Assembly: GCA_019649035.1 (NCBI GenBank)
Contig: BMAT01002889.1
Location: 271,804-309,111 of the forward strand
DNA length: 37,308 nucleotides
Reading direction: 5' to 3'
DNA from: Elysia marginata
Lineage: Eukaryota; Mollusca; Gastropoda; Plakobranchidae
Below, piece by piece: positions 10,106 to 21,542 of this stretch. The translations under genes were made by a program, and so were the position numbers. The notes beneath the pieces are model-generated. The model saw only the letters and a list, made by a program, of their open reading frames with translations, was not told where the DNA came from and did no database searches. The first letter of the stretch is position 1. Each line of letters starts with the position of its first letter.

Positions 10106-12297
10106 GACAAGGCTAAACGTACGAAGGCTGATCCAGTTTGTGCCTTGTTTGTTCGTCCGTCTAAAATAAAGGTGGTGAGTTGAGTTGGTTCGTTTTCTGT
10201 TGGAGCTACATTTGATTCCAGTTATTTTTTGTAAGACATTTTACTAAGCTATTGATTTATAAGTTAACAGTACATTGTAGGGCCTATCTCCCGCTCCTCA
10301 ACAATTCCATTATGCCTGCATGATTTCGTAGTGCCTTATTCATTATCTTAGCTTTTCAGCCATACGCCGTTCTAATAAAGCTAAAATGTCCTCCTGGTTA
10401 GTTACACACGTCCTTTACGGTTCTCTATTGTATGCATATTTCTCGACATGACAAAATCAATACAGGCCGGTTATAGATGTAAAGATGTTTATTAAAATTA
10501 GGCATACACAAATCATGAGATCACGTGCATGAGATTTATATCTATCGCGATATTAAACCAATAACTCCTGCCCAAACTTCCTTTTATGTTGCATAATTCT
10601 CCAAGTCCTACCTCGTAATGGCTCGTATCCATTAATTTGCCTGTGCAATGTTCATAGCCGGGGTAATTCGGATGTTCTTTTTGCGGTTTTGTTTTTAAGA
10701 TCTTCTTGATGATTAGGGCCTAGACTCTATTCATTTTTAAGGGATTTTGTTCTGAATCAAACCTTTTGACTTAGACTCATTTAGTTGATAAGCAGCTGCG
10801 ATTCGTCCCAAACGCGTCACCTGTATGGGTGTATCTTCGTAAAAACATATTTTTGCACGATGTCTACACACTAAATGCTTGATCCCTTGTGAAATTTAAT
10901 AGTGCTTAGTTTTATTTTCTTCACCAATTTTTCTTATTCGCGAGTCTTTAGTTTATGATTAACGGTATGCTTTGCCTTAATGATACATGTACCTGCTCCT
11001 TTTTTACTTTCAAAGTTCTTTTAGTTTAATCTAACCAATTGGCAAATCTCATGACTCAGCTGCTACACTTCTTGTGACCTAGAGAAGATAAGGAACGGTT
11101 AGAATAAGCCTATCTTATTAACACACACCTTCTCTGGAGGCGTGTAAGATCTAACATGGAACCTATTTTTCATTGGAAGTTTTAAGCTTGAAACATTTCG
11201 ATTCGCATGACTTTCTACAAGGAGCTTTAGTTGACGCTTTTCGTCAAGCACACTGCAGAGAATTTGTATGTCTATGTAAGTTGCAAAGCTTGAAACATAC
11301 CAAACGGTGTGTTCCTAGTAATGCTCAAAACAGACTTCTCAATTTACGTACTCAATAAAGAAACACCTTAAAATTGAAATGAGAAAAGGGTAAAGCAATG
11401 CATACTATACGTTGGATTCGATGAAGCCTTCAGTCAAGTAACCCTGATTTCATGTTCTTTTTTCTTCATCCTTGAATTAAGCCACAATGCGCACACGAAT
11501 CACACAAGTTAAACACTACACTGCCAACATTGTATCTTAACCACTATAGGCCTATGGTATTGTAAAGATGTCAATAAAATATGTCAGGACTTATAAAGCA
11601 AAACAAAACAGATTTTCGTATTTGAGGAGAGCATTACGGTAAAAAGTTTTGAGACAGTTACTCGTATTCACCCAATTCGATTCGATAAACAAGTTTCCAA
11701 AATAGCGTTGATAAGGGCCAACGTGTCTTTAGAAAAAGGCGTCAGGAAATAAAAAGACAATAAGTTTTAAAAATTCATTCCGCTCAATCACTTTAAATGT
11801 TCAAATAATATTAAATTATCAATATACTGAAGTACATGTAGTGCTCATGTTGAATAAAACCATGCTTTAAAACTATCATGTCTGAATGCTCGAAAGGAAT
11901 TCTTTATTTTGAGTTTGTATCAATAAGGATTATGTACTACGTAAAACCCAATAATAATTTGCGCAAAACTAGTTTGATATCATTGCACGTCACCGCAGTT
12001 TCTTGTGAAGACTGCCGATCATAACATTGATACAACTACAGTACTTCCAACATGTATTTCTTTCTTTTGGAAAGCATCTTAACAGGCTTTTGTAGTTTTA
12101 AACAAAGGATAAGGCCCGGATCAGATATTGTAAAAAAAACAAACTGTATTGCATGTTGTCATTGTTCAGTGAAACACCGACATGAAGAACATCCCTGGAC
12201 AAAAATGGTTCTTGATATCTATAGTTCTTCACTTCAGCATATGCACAGATTCAAAACGAGGCATTGAAATAATGTTCTTTACTCCCACCAGTTTGTT
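10106..12297. other. intergenic stretch, nothing recognised
   Basis: About 2.2 kb of AT-rich sequence. Frames at 11173-11358 (+) and 12052-12267 (+) have no recognisable domains. No element ends, tandem arrays or RNA genes were found. Confidence 0.4.
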
Positions 12298-13275
12298 TCA
12301 CGAGTGTTCTTTAAAAGTGTGCTCTATCGCGTTTGATTTGTAAATATTACGGGTTTCGTAAAGGTTTGGACGAGTGGCATTATTATCTCCTAGTCCTATC
12401 ACAGTTTTCAGCTCTTTGCTATCAATAATGATAATTGACTGCAGGGCGTTGGAGTTGGATGCCGAATGGAATTGTATCTCGTTTTTCCCTAGGCTGATGG
12501 TGAGACCAAAGCGTTTAATATGATCTGCAGGTTGTTTGACTGATGGGTCATCAAAGGGCAGTCGTCTGCAAAAGTTGCGTCCTGGAAGAGACTGTTTTGG
12601 GAATCCGCCTGCGCAGATCGAATATGGAACCGACATAGCGGTAGCGGATATGCACGCCCTCGTCCATGTCATGGACTGCTAGCCTGAGAACACAGGTGAA
12701 GAACAAATTGAACAGGACTAGTGCCAAGAACAAACCTTTGTTTCATCGCATTTCAGATGTTGAAAGGGACGCACTCTCCAGCCTTAGAAAGCATATTCCC
12801 TGGTCATTCCATCTTGGAAGAGTCTGATAATCTGGATGAAATTGCGTGGACAACAATGGACAATAACTGTATCAAACGTCTTGATCAGGTCGCTGAAGAC
12901 CGAATAGAGTTAATGTTTTGTTTTTGGCATTTCTCTTGAGCATGTCTTGACAGTGCTGCAAATAACATAGCCAACGCGCTTCGACCATGGCGGAATCCGC
13001 ACTAGACTTTAGGCAGATTGGACTTTAACAACGTGATGGGATTGTTTAAGTTGGAACTTGCGAAGATGTCGCCCGTGATCGACAGCAGGAGAGAAAAGCC
13101 CCCGGTAGTTTCCACAGTCTGGTGCCCTTGTTCTTGTGAAGGCGAACTGTAAAGGCTGGTAAAACTCCTCTGGCATCTTCTCTTACTCCCAGATGTGCAG
13201 ATCGATTTCAAGGAAGACCTCGAGGGCTCCTAGTTCTGCAGCCTTGTAGATATCTGCAGGTATGCCATCCTTCCC
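12298..13275 (-). mobile_element. LINE reverse transcriptase fragment, decayed
   Basis: Read on the - strand from 13275, the order of reverse transcriptase blocks is preserved although frames change. GKDGIPADIYKAA comes first, then CGNYRG followed by LLSITGDIFASSNLNN, a degenerate CGFRHGRSALAMLFA block, LVLFNLFFTCVLRLAVHDMD (12551-12733), RYRYVGSIFDLRRR, and finally IKRFGLTISLGKNEIQ with GSKELKTV-like sequence to about 12310. This block order is diagnostic of a non-LTR reverse transcriptase. The segment between the NLFF block and FGLTISLGK, where the catalytic Asp pair should be, is heavily eroded. It is a different family from the reverse transcriptase at 7.2-8.4 kb. Neither ORF1, endonuclease nor a 3' tail is present. 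Confidence 0.8.
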
Positions 13276-13559
13276 TGATGTCGTGTCAGTGTTCGCCTGT
13301 CTTATGGCCTTGTGGCATCAGGAAAGGATGATATACCAGACCTACAAGAAAATTTGCAGTAGGTCAAGTGAACATTGCCCATGGTTGATTCCATGGTCTA
13401 TTCTGATGTTAAGGCCCAATCGAGAATTAAAAATGTATAAGGCGAGGTTACTATTAGTCAGAAATGAAACCCCACAGAAAGTAACAATAGTAAAGAAACC
13501 CTCTATAAAACTAATTTATAAGGAGGCAAGCATATTAGCTATTTTCGCTACCTAATGCC

Positions 13560-13817
13560 ACTTAGATACTACATCAGAAAAAAAACTCCTTTAGTCTTAG
13601 GATAGTTGAAACATGGAATATCCTTCCCGAAATCACTGTCACTGCCCCAAATAGGCCTATTAACTCATTCAGAAACCAAGTCGACAAGCTACTGCACAGA
13701 TACGCATTCTGCATAGATTTCCCTGTCAAGCAAGGCCAATTAGGTGGGCATAGGGATCAAAACCATCGACGGGCCTCTTGCTCATCAAGATTATTTTTTT
13801 TGTGTATTCCTGTATGA
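13560..13817 (+). mobile_element. LINE C-terminal fragment, CR1/L2-like
   Basis: A frame from 13590 reads FSLRIVETWNILPEITVTAP, then NSFRNQVDKLLHRYAF, and stops at 13815-13817. This VxxWNxLP followed by SFxNxxDK pattern is the usual end of CR1/L2/Jockey-type reverse transcriptases. A short preceding piece in another frame (LRYYIRKKTP, 13561-13590) belongs to the same end. The upstream 13276-13560 stretch may be more of the element (an open frame covers 13262-13555), but I could not align it. The 3' end of the element fades into the region before NPC2. Confidence 0.65.
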
Positions 13818-13975
13818 TGGAGTAATTATATTCACTGCTTACCACATTATGCATGTGTTTTACAATCATTACTGACAGCGATAATGCAATGGCTGTTTTC
13901 TCTATTTTTATCTATAATTTGCAATACCGGTAGTAGGCTTATCGCAATTCTAAGCACTGCATAAGCTTCAAACAT

Positions 13976-13999
13976 ATAGATGTATCATGATACATCTAT
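13976..13999. promoter_or_regulatory. perfect 24-bp palindrome upstream of NPC2
   Basis: The half-site ATAGATGTATCA is followed without a spacer by its exact reverse complement, TGATACATCTAT. It ends 93 bases before the NPC2 start codon and overlaps a TATA-like TTTATAG at 13999-14005. It could bind a dimeric transcription factor, form a cruciform, or be chance. Nothing in the sequence shows which. Confidence 0.5.
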
Positions 14000-14092
14000 T
14001 TATAGAGAGAGTTTTGACATTTATCGAATAAAAAATTTGGCTTTTTGAAAATTGACTAAAGTCTCATGCAATTCCCATGCACATCAGTCACA

Positions 14093-14180
14093 ATGATGTT
14101 CCACCAGTTGACGCTCTGTTTGGCTACATTACTGGTGCTGACTGCTGCGGAGAGTATTACTTACAAGGATTGTCCAAACG
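14093..14180 (+). CDS. NPC2: NPC2 exon 1
   Basis: Encodes the signal peptide and the mature start through YKDCPN plus one base. The donor is G|GTTGGT. A GT six bases downstream would throw exon 2 out of frame. The exon ends in phase 1. Confidence 0.9.
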
Positions 14181-16505
14181 GTTGGTGCCAAACTTCGCTC
14201 ACACAATCGGATGATAGATGAATGCCACAATGTAGCGTAGATATTAATATAGCTTATAAGATAACCACTTGATTCCACAAATGCTTCTGCTTTCTTTTGG
14301 ATTAAAAAAAGCCTTAAGCCTAATCCGTCTTACCCGGTATCTTTTAAAACCGAGTGTTTTTTTATGAAGGCTTAAGATAATAAACTGTCTCATATTATGA
14401 AAGCGCTTTGTATCATAATATACTAAAAAAAATTTCCAGCAATAATAACAAAAAAAAAGTTCAGCCCAACGTTATTTTGTTTTTAATAAGTGTCACAATT
14501 TTAGCAATTAAAAGTAAAAAAAAAACAACCAAATGAAACCTATTTCTGATACGATAATAAAGTTACAAAGATTTTTAGTTATAGGGCAATGATAAAGTTG
14601 TGTGACATTCATGAAAGGTATATCACAAGCATAATTTGACATGTTCCAGGAGACTATGTTCACGCCAGAGCAGTGCGGATTTCCCCATGCCCTTCACAAC
14701 CATGTTCCTTCAAACATAACCAGACTGTCAACGTGGAGATAGATTTCACGCCAAGTGAGTCATTGATAGGTATACGTTTAAGACACATTACAGAGGAGAA
14801 GCGATGAGAAAAAAAAATTGAGATANNNNNCTTCAAAGTTAAGTAGCTTTGTTAAATTTGAAGATAAACAGATAGATAGATACCTTTTTAATAGTCTACA
14901 TAAAGTTATATTGCAATATAATACTCAGCTTGCTTAGGAGTTTTTCATAATTATATTACTAAAAAATTATTGAAAAGACATACCTTTCTACGAGTTGATA
15001 TAATTATACCCTCTTAAGGTAAGGGGGCCATGGTGACTCCGTGATTCTTTTTCAAGATCGTGAAGTTTCCATGAGGTGTTGTTTTTTTGTGTGTGCATAC
15101 ACTAGCTAAGCAAGCCCTTACTTTTATTTAGGTTTAATTTTATTGTTAGTCTTAGATTTTTAAGATAGGAAGATATAGTAGTGCATTTTAAAAATTTAAT
15201 TGAATATAGTTGGGCCTGTTCAAAATCTTCCATGAGATGTTTAACCCGCTGTTTTTCTCCCTCAATTTCCAAATATATTCACTTAATGTGGTTGATCTTT
15301 TGTGATGAAGCTGAATGCTTGATTGTGTTGGTTATTTTGTTTCTTTTAAAACTCGTTTGCAGTGATGTTTACTTCTTTTATACTTTCTTCAATTCTTGTG
15401 TTATGTTCACTTGACTGATAGACAACACTTTTTTGCACGCATCTGCCTTTCAGTGGACAAATATTTTTTAATATACAGCGGCAATTTTGGCATTTTTTTT
15501 CTTTTCACATTTAAAGGCATTAATTTGTCCACAATTCATGATTTCCTCAGGAGACAACAGTGACATCCTAGAGTCCACTGTCTATGGCATTGTTGGAGGC
15601 TTTCCAGTTCCTTACTCACTACCAAACCCAGATGCCTGCAAAGACAGTGCCATTACATGTCCAATCTCACAAGGCCAGGTGCTGACATACAAATCTCACT
15701 TTGATGTCCTGAACAGTTATCCAAAGGTACGAGAGGAACAATTTGAAATTCAATAACTGAACAAAAGAAGCTTCTTACCATTTACTGAAGTTTAGAAGAT
15801 TTGATGTTCTATAGGAAAGAAAATTTCCGAAAAATTTTAAAAAGTACAATGACGTCAAAGCCCAAAAACCTCTGTCAGTGTTACTGAGCTTTAGATCATC
15901 ATGGCTTACATTTGAAAAAGCCTATAATACGATTAGAACAGAAAGTAATTAAACAGAAAAGTAATTACACAGAACCCAACCACGAGAGCAAGCATTGTTA
16001 AAGCTACACATAAACTGGCCACTAACAATCCATTTACCAAATCATTAAAAAGTGACACAAATTTTGCTCATCCTCATGCAATAAATAATGACCAATACCA
16101 TCCTTAGACTTTGAACAAGCTTTTGATTCTTTTGAACACATTGTGATTTTCTAAGCCTTAAAATTTTTTGGTATCAACAAAATCTATTATCTAAAATATA
16201 CCTACACAGAGACAACACAATTTTTAATTGAAAATCAGATGTTTTTATTGTCTGGAAACTCACAGCATGTATTTTCCGCCATATGGTTTTAGCAATGTCT
16301 CTAAATGAGAAAACTGTAAGAGTTAGCTCATTTCAAACAGTTGAAAAAAAAGAAATTTTATGTTTTGTAAGAAATAAATCAATAACTCTTATATAATTTC
16401 GCCCATCCCCTTCTTTTCTCTCAGATCAACATTGTAGTAATGTGGCAGCTGAATGCTGGGAAATCCAACCAGGCGTGTTTCACCTTCCCAATGGCTATAG
16501 TATAA
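14093..16505 (+). CDS. NPC2: NPC2, secreted ML-domain sterol-binding protein (complete, 4 exons)
   Basis: NPC2 is a small soluble protein of late endosomes, lysosomes or the extracellular space. It binds cholesterol and related sterols in a beta-sandwich pocket and passes them to membrane NPC1 (established for the family; invertebrates often have several paralogues). Exons 14093-14180, 14650-14754, 15551-15726 and 16425-16505 join with phases 1, 1 and 0 to give 149 residues, close to human NPC2 (151). Residues 1-19 are a signal peptide (MMFHQLTLCLATLLVLTAA). YKDC, ISPCPSQPC, GFPVPYSLPNPDACK, ITCPI and VVMWQLNAG are ML-family hallmarks. Cysteines 27, 43, 48, 94, 101 and 141 match the three family disulfides (27-141, 43-48, 94-101). 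NQT at 53-55 is a possible N-glycosylation site. A second ATG directly follows the first; either could start. The gene converges on CCHCR1. Confidence 0.95.
14650..14754 (+). CDS. NPC2: NPC2 exon 2
   Basis: The acceptor is TGTTCCAG and the donor is GTGAGT. Begins by completing Gly30, then DYVHARAVRISPCPSQPC with two conserved cysteines and the NQT sequon. Phase 1 at both ends. Confidence 0.92.
14826..14830. other. run of five N, assembly gap
   Basis: Five unresolved bases in NPC2 intron 2, just after a run of A. The intron (14755-15550) otherwise holds only AT-rich sequence and a short AGAT repeat near 14868-14881. The exon joins are unaffected. Confidence 0.95.
15551..15726 (+). CDS. NPC2: NPC2 exon 3
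   Basis: The acceptor is TTTCCTCAG and the donor is GTACGA. Encodes RDNSDILESTVYGIVGGFPV and on to NSYPK, including cysteines 94 and 101 and the proline-rich loop at the mouth of the ligand pocket. Ends in phase 0. Confidence 0.95.
16425..16505 (+). CDS. NPC2: NPC2 exon 4 (terminal)
   Basis: The acceptor is TTCTCTCAG. Encodes INIVVMWQLNAGKSNQACFT, then FPMAIV and TAA at 16503-16505. It carries the last conserved cysteine (141). Confidence 0.95.
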   Translation: MNIVVMWQLNAGKSNQACFTFPMAIV

Positions 16506-17236
16506 TGTTTTCCCATGAAATCACTTTAAATCATTGTTGACTTTTTTCAAGGAAATTAAAAACATTATCTTAAAATTCAGATACTTTTGTTTCAATTCCT
16601 ATGCTTTTTTTTAAAAGTTTACTTAATTATTTTCGCTCTAAAGGTAATAAAATAAGAAAAAAAAAATTTGGTGTTATATTGATATTATCAAACAATTCAA
16701 TTTCTTGTCTGACTGTATGAGTGTCTTTATCCTTGACCCTTCCACTTGCTCACTGTCTCTAAGACAAATTTTGACAATCAATGAGAAGACAAACATTTCT
16801 TTTCTTCATTTATTAAAAATGTATCCAGAGAATATCAATGTTTACACTTGCTTTGCAGATCATTTATTTACAAAAAAAAAGTCAGATATACATATTTACA
16901 TAGGAAGAATTAAAATTGCCTATAAAGAAACATTTCATACTGAAATGAAAACAGAAAAAAATAAATAACTCATAGCAGGTGCAGGGCTTGTTCAATATTC
17001 CATTTACTTCAAAATCTGTCCTCAACAAACTTTGCAAGAGTTAATATAAATCACGGAATTTCGCACAAAAAATCCAAAATTTTTCACCATGTAATAGTAT
17101 TTGAATACACACAGGTCAAAATTTTGCCTCTTTTTTTGCTTACTTTGTTGTTGAACACAAGAATAGCAATCGCTTTGGTTTCTGTTTTTTTATCTAAAAA
17201 GGAATACAATGTAAAAAAATACTACGAAATCATACA
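16506..17236. other. NPC2 3' UTR and intergenic sequence
   Basis: AATAAA at 16646-16651, 141 bases after the stop, is the best poly(A) signal candidate for NPC2. The rest is AT-rich. The frame at 16705-16968 shows no family resemblance. Confidence 0.5.
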
Positions 17237-18440
17237 ATCGGGAATGAGATTAGCGGGAAAACAAGAGTTATCGTTCCTGATTGAAAGGCTGTGTCCAACA
17301 CAAGACCTAAAAAACAATGCTTCCTTAGCGTTAGCAATGACAGAATACTTCTTTATTTTAAAATTGACTTCGGCTAATAATTTATAGTGTTATTACCTTG
17401 ATTGATTTCCAGTAAAAATTGAGATTTTTTATGTAATGTTTACATATTTTGCAAACAGACACTCAATTTATCTAAGCTACGTAGTCTTTTTCAACGTTAT
17501 ACATGCGGCAATCTGCGGCTTCTCTTCTTTATCTTTGCTACTATATTATGTTTTAAATATTTTTTTTGTCTTTTACACGTAAAATTGACATATTTATAAA
17601 ATAAAATAATAAACGACACCTATTGTGAGACAGGTCTTTTTGACTTAACTGACATGTTGCTGATAAACATAACACAATAAATAAAATTAATATGTCTTTC
17701 AAGGATAAGGAAGAAAAATCGCTAGATACGTTATGGATAACTTTGAAAAAATCCATTTCGCTAAGATTAAAATGCGCTGTAAAATTTTTAGGCCCCCGAG
17801 CAAAACGTTTATCAAAACATAACTATATCTAGAATCTGAAAGGTTTTAACGATAAACTTGAAGATTTTTTTTCCCTTCAAACGTACTATAGATTTTTTAC
17901 TTAAATTTAACGTCAAAAGGTAACCATTGTATTTTTTTTTTTTGCTACTGCAAAGCCAACTGTCACGATCGAGATAGCTCTAAATGAAACCAGTGTGTGT
18001 TCATTCTCATAAATAATGAAGACCGATTTGCAACGGTTTGCTTGAATAGCTGCAATCAGTTGCTTATGACATTCCCTTTCCTCTTCCACTCCACACAAAA
18101 TGGCTCATGTAGGTATTAGGCTTTTAGTTTTACAAAGAAAAAAATATGTATGAAACAGAGCCAATATGCCACAAACATAGTTATTATAGAGAACTTAGGC
18201 TTTCAAAACCGTGAACAAACAGAAGATATTGCTTTGGCTGACGAAGTGTTCGAACTTACAAAAGTAAGATAGTTTATTGTTTTAAATTTCAATAGTCAAT
18301 AATGATAAATTATCAAGGCAAAACTAAGTAGTTTGAAGGAAACAAAACAATGAAAACTAGAAGAAAAATGCGCTTATGCCTTGGCTGCCTTTCAGACAAG
18401 AGCGGCTACTCTGATTCTCTCTTGAAATCGCATTCCCGAT
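17237..18440. mobile_element. DNA transposon relic with terminal inverted repeats, copy A
   Basis: The left end starts ATCGGGAATGAGATT (17237-17251). The right end, read inward on the - strand from 18440, starts ATCGGGAATGCGATT. The inverted similarity continues with indels for about 55 bases, both ending in GAAAGGC. The interior (about 1.1 kb) is AT-rich with no transposase recognised, so it is non-autonomous or eroded. A shorter element at 28818-29106 has the same ends. The superfamily is unknown and no clear target-site duplication was seen. Confidence 0.65.
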
Positions 18441-20699
18441 ATCACTGAATGTGAGTATGCATTCTTTCCTTGAGTTGATAAGTTAAAAACTGATATGTTT
18501 AAATAAAAAATCATCCAAAATGGTCCAATAACTGACAATAAAATTTATAGTCATTCTAATACATATGAAAGGCCAGGAAAGGATTAGAAAGTGAGCCTAA
18601 GAGGCAGCCCAACATACCAATAGAAAAAAATTTAAATGTTGGATATATTTGTTCTCTGAAAATCATGTGATAAATGATGTAAAAACAACTCAATAAAAAA
18701 TATTAAATAGTTAAAGAAGCAATGCTACCTTAAATTTCATTTTGAATGTCTTTCATTAACCATAAAAGAACATAACTTCAAACATATTTTAAAGCAAAGC
18801 AGAAAAAAGATTATTAGCAAGAGGTGGCCTGTCTTTCTGTTAAGCCTCCATTCATAAAGGGGCACAGCTTGAAGAATGTTGGTGCAAAGGATTGTGACTC
18901 TTTAACATCACAATTCAAACAGAAATGATTTTTCTAATGGTTGAATTTCAGCCTCATGGTTGGAAAAGAACAAAATGTTCATAGTATATTTAAATTTGAA
19001 CATAGAATGTATTAATTACTGTAAATGAATACATGTGAAGTCAGTAAATGAGCTTTTATTTAACTTTAAACTCTCAACTTTATTCTGAGTGTTATATCGC
19101 TTGAGTAACTTGTAAACAAAACCTTGAATTACCACTGTTTGATCTTACAATCAGCAGTAAAACACTGTACTCTTTAAATCAAAACCAAAAGTTTTCAAAG
19201 TAGCGAAACCTGTGACGTTAGATTTTTTTTTCTATCACAGAGCTAGACTTGAGCATTAACTTTAAGATTACTTTTAAGAACATAACTGAAATAAGTCTTG
19301 ATAGATCAAGTTACCCTGGAGCTCTAATAGACGATACTCACATAATAAAGTCTCTAGATCTAGATGTAGCAAAAGGCAATTTACATCTAGATCTAAGCCG
19401 ATATTTTATAGGGGGGCTTGTGTCCCACGCTTCTCAAATCTCTAGAATAGAGAAGAGTTCATAATAATTAATATCGATAATGAATATTAAATTAAGAATT
19501 TCCCAAACCACACAGCCATCTGATACTAGATTTAGCCTAATCTAGATCTACCACAGATCAACGATAAAAACATAGCTTTCTATGCTAAGTCAAATCTTCG
19601 ATAATTAGCGCTGACGTTTTTAATGCCTACTGCATTAGTTGAGTGAATTCATTCCACCATTTACAGTCTTCACTATTGTTAAATTGGGAATGTGATTATA
19701 GCGCAAATTATTGTTTCTTTTGGACAACTTCCTCTTGGAAGCCAATTGCTTGCGAGCAAGAACAATAATTTTTTGCTCTAATCGCATTTCCAACATGCAA
19801 CTTTCATTTAAAATTGGTAAATTTTGTGGAAAAATAGCAGCAAATACAAACTTTGCTTTCAAGTCATAGGTACCAAAATTTGTGGCTGCTAGTGGTGCAA
19901 AATCTTGGAGGACAAATTGTTTTATGGCTCCCATGTGGAGAGCAGTCAAAGAAAATTGAAATGTGTATGGATGCTTAAGACCAGAGAATTAAAAGAAATG
20001 GTCCTTAATTTTTACACATTAAATGCCAATTAAAAAACTAAAAGAGCTAACAGTACAGGGAAAATGGTAATCTTGTAAATGAAAGAATTTTATTACAAAA
20101 AAAACTCCAAAATTTTTCTGCAATAAATGTTGAAAATTAGAAACTCCTTAAATAAAAAGAGGGGAAAAAATTTAAAAACTATAAGCTGAAAAATCGCACA
20201 CAAAACTGGTTGCAAGAATTGTGATCCAGTCAATGCAGGTTCAACCACAAAGTGATGCTCAATGGAATTTTACAATGCTTAGCAGGCAGCAAGACTGTAT
20301 CTATTTCAAGACTGAAGTGATTTTACTGTTCAACAGAGACCCTCAAAAAAGTTTTTAGAATTATTCCAAGCTTTGAACTTAAAGTGAAGCATTTGGATTA
20401 ACAGCTCAGAATAGGCTTTTCATATGGATTTAGCATCATTTTTTATTTTATTTTCAGTTTTAGATCTGAAATGACCCACATTAACACAAACATGTACAAA
20501 TTTCCAATTTTCTTTTAAAAAAGCCAGCTCATTTATTTCTACTCCTCCACCTTACATCTGTATAAAATTACGATATTCAAACAGATAGATTAGTTTTCCT
20601 GGCAAGTTTTTTAATATTAAAGATTTTTATGGACTATAAGAATTACTTAATCAGGCTCACTTTTTTCTTGTACAAGTTTACATGGTTAACACTCATTGG
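18441..20699. other. intergenic stretch between NPC2 and CCHCR1
   Basis: No gene was recognised. It contains a short inverted repeat at 19355-19395 (listed separately) and a 104-codon open frame on the - strand at 19635-19949 (MTALHMGAIKQFVLQDFAPL at its start). I do not recognise that frame and it has no supporting splice sites. The remainder is AT-rich. Confidence 0.4.
19355..19395. repeat. inverted repeat, 14-bp arms
   Basis: TAGATCTAGATGTA at 19355-19368 and its exact reverse complement at 19382-19395, separated by 13 bases. The arms consist of the CTAGATCTAGA motif that recurs elsewhere in the window. Confidence 0.85.
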
Positions 20700-21085
20700 C
20701 AGGGTTTGAGCACCTTGTCAAGAAAAAAATTCAAGTACTTTATCAGGACTTTTCAAGGTCCAATTCCCAAATTCCAGGACCACCAACCCACCCCCTGGAT
20801 TGTTTTTTCATGAGGCTGAGATTATTAATAGTAAAAAGTGGGTGTATTGATGGCCCATAGACCCCGCATAGAAAAGGGAAATTTCATAATAATGTTGATT
20901 TAGTATCTTAACAACTTAGTTTAAATTAAAATAATGGAAATGAAAAAATATATAGGCGCGGGTCAATCTAGAGAGTCCTGTTAGATTGTAATTCAATAGC
21001 CATAAATTAAAAACAAGTTGTTTATATCGGTTGTAGTGTATTAATTTAAGGTTAAACCCTAGCCAAAATAATTCTAAATCAGAGC

Positions 21086-21180
21086 TGAATGAATGACTGA
21101 ATGAACTTTATTGATCCTCTTGGGAACTTTGGCATGGTATTACTGAAAGCTACGTAAGAAAAAGCATAAAGATACACCCA
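21086..21180 (-). mobile_element. LINE 3' tail with ATTC repeats and a poly(A) signal
   Basis: On the - strand it reads CCCAAGAGGATCAATAAAGT and then a run of ATTC units. That is the typical end of several LINE families, which finish with a poly(A)-like signal and a tetranucleotide tail. AATAAA falls at 21107-21112. The upper limit (about 21180) is approximate. It has the same orientation as CCHCR1. Confidence 0.55.
21107..21112 (-). terminator. candidate poly(A) signal for CCHCR1
   Basis: AATAAA on the - strand about 430 bases past the CCHCR1 stop. I saw no AATAAA nearer to the stop. The signal comes from the LINE tail, so its use by CCHCR1 is inference. Confidence 0.35.
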
Positions 21181-21542
21181 GGCATACAATATAACATTTG
21201 GTATGCAAGCTAAAAATAAGGACATTTTAAGGCCTTTTTCAGCAATTTTTTAAAATATAATTTGGAATTTGAAATTTTACCAGTACTCGCATAAATTGAT
21301 ACATGGAATTCAAAGAAGAATGTACCAGTACTTCATGAAAATAATCGTTATTTGTCAGCACTTTTCCAGGACCAAATATCAAATCCAAGCACTTTTCCAG
21401 GACTTTTTCGGCAAAACTTAAATTCAAGTACTTTTCCTACAATTCCAGAATCGCGCAGGAACCCTGCTTATACCACAAAAATTCAACTGCATCAGATCAT
21501 GTGTAGCATGCCAAATTTAAATAAAAACCAAGCTATAAATAT

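Larger units (their letters stand above)
20700..21466. mobile_element. hAT-like non-autonomous DNA transposon
   Basis: The ends are CAGGGTTT (20700) and, inverted, AACCCTG (ending 21466). Just inside both ends are variants of a motif around TTCAAGTACTTTTCCAGGAC, repeated at about 20730-20785 and 21355-21440. That arrangement is known from hAT-like non-autonomous elements in fish and invertebrates (from memory). No transposase is present. The 8-bp flanks (20692-20699 and 21467-21474) do not match well, so the target-site duplication is unproven. A LINE tail lies inside. The right end is 76 bases past the CCHCR1 stop codon, so the element probably forms part of that gene's 3' UTR or downstream region. 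Confidence 0.55.

Noticed and set aside
13262-13555. 97-codon + strand frame with a possible TYKKICS segment
   Set aside because: It may be part of the LINE fragment that follows, but no reverse transcriptase block can be aligned, so it was left uncalled.
14826-14830. Short N run as a biological feature
   Set aside because: It is an assembly gap, not a sequence signal.
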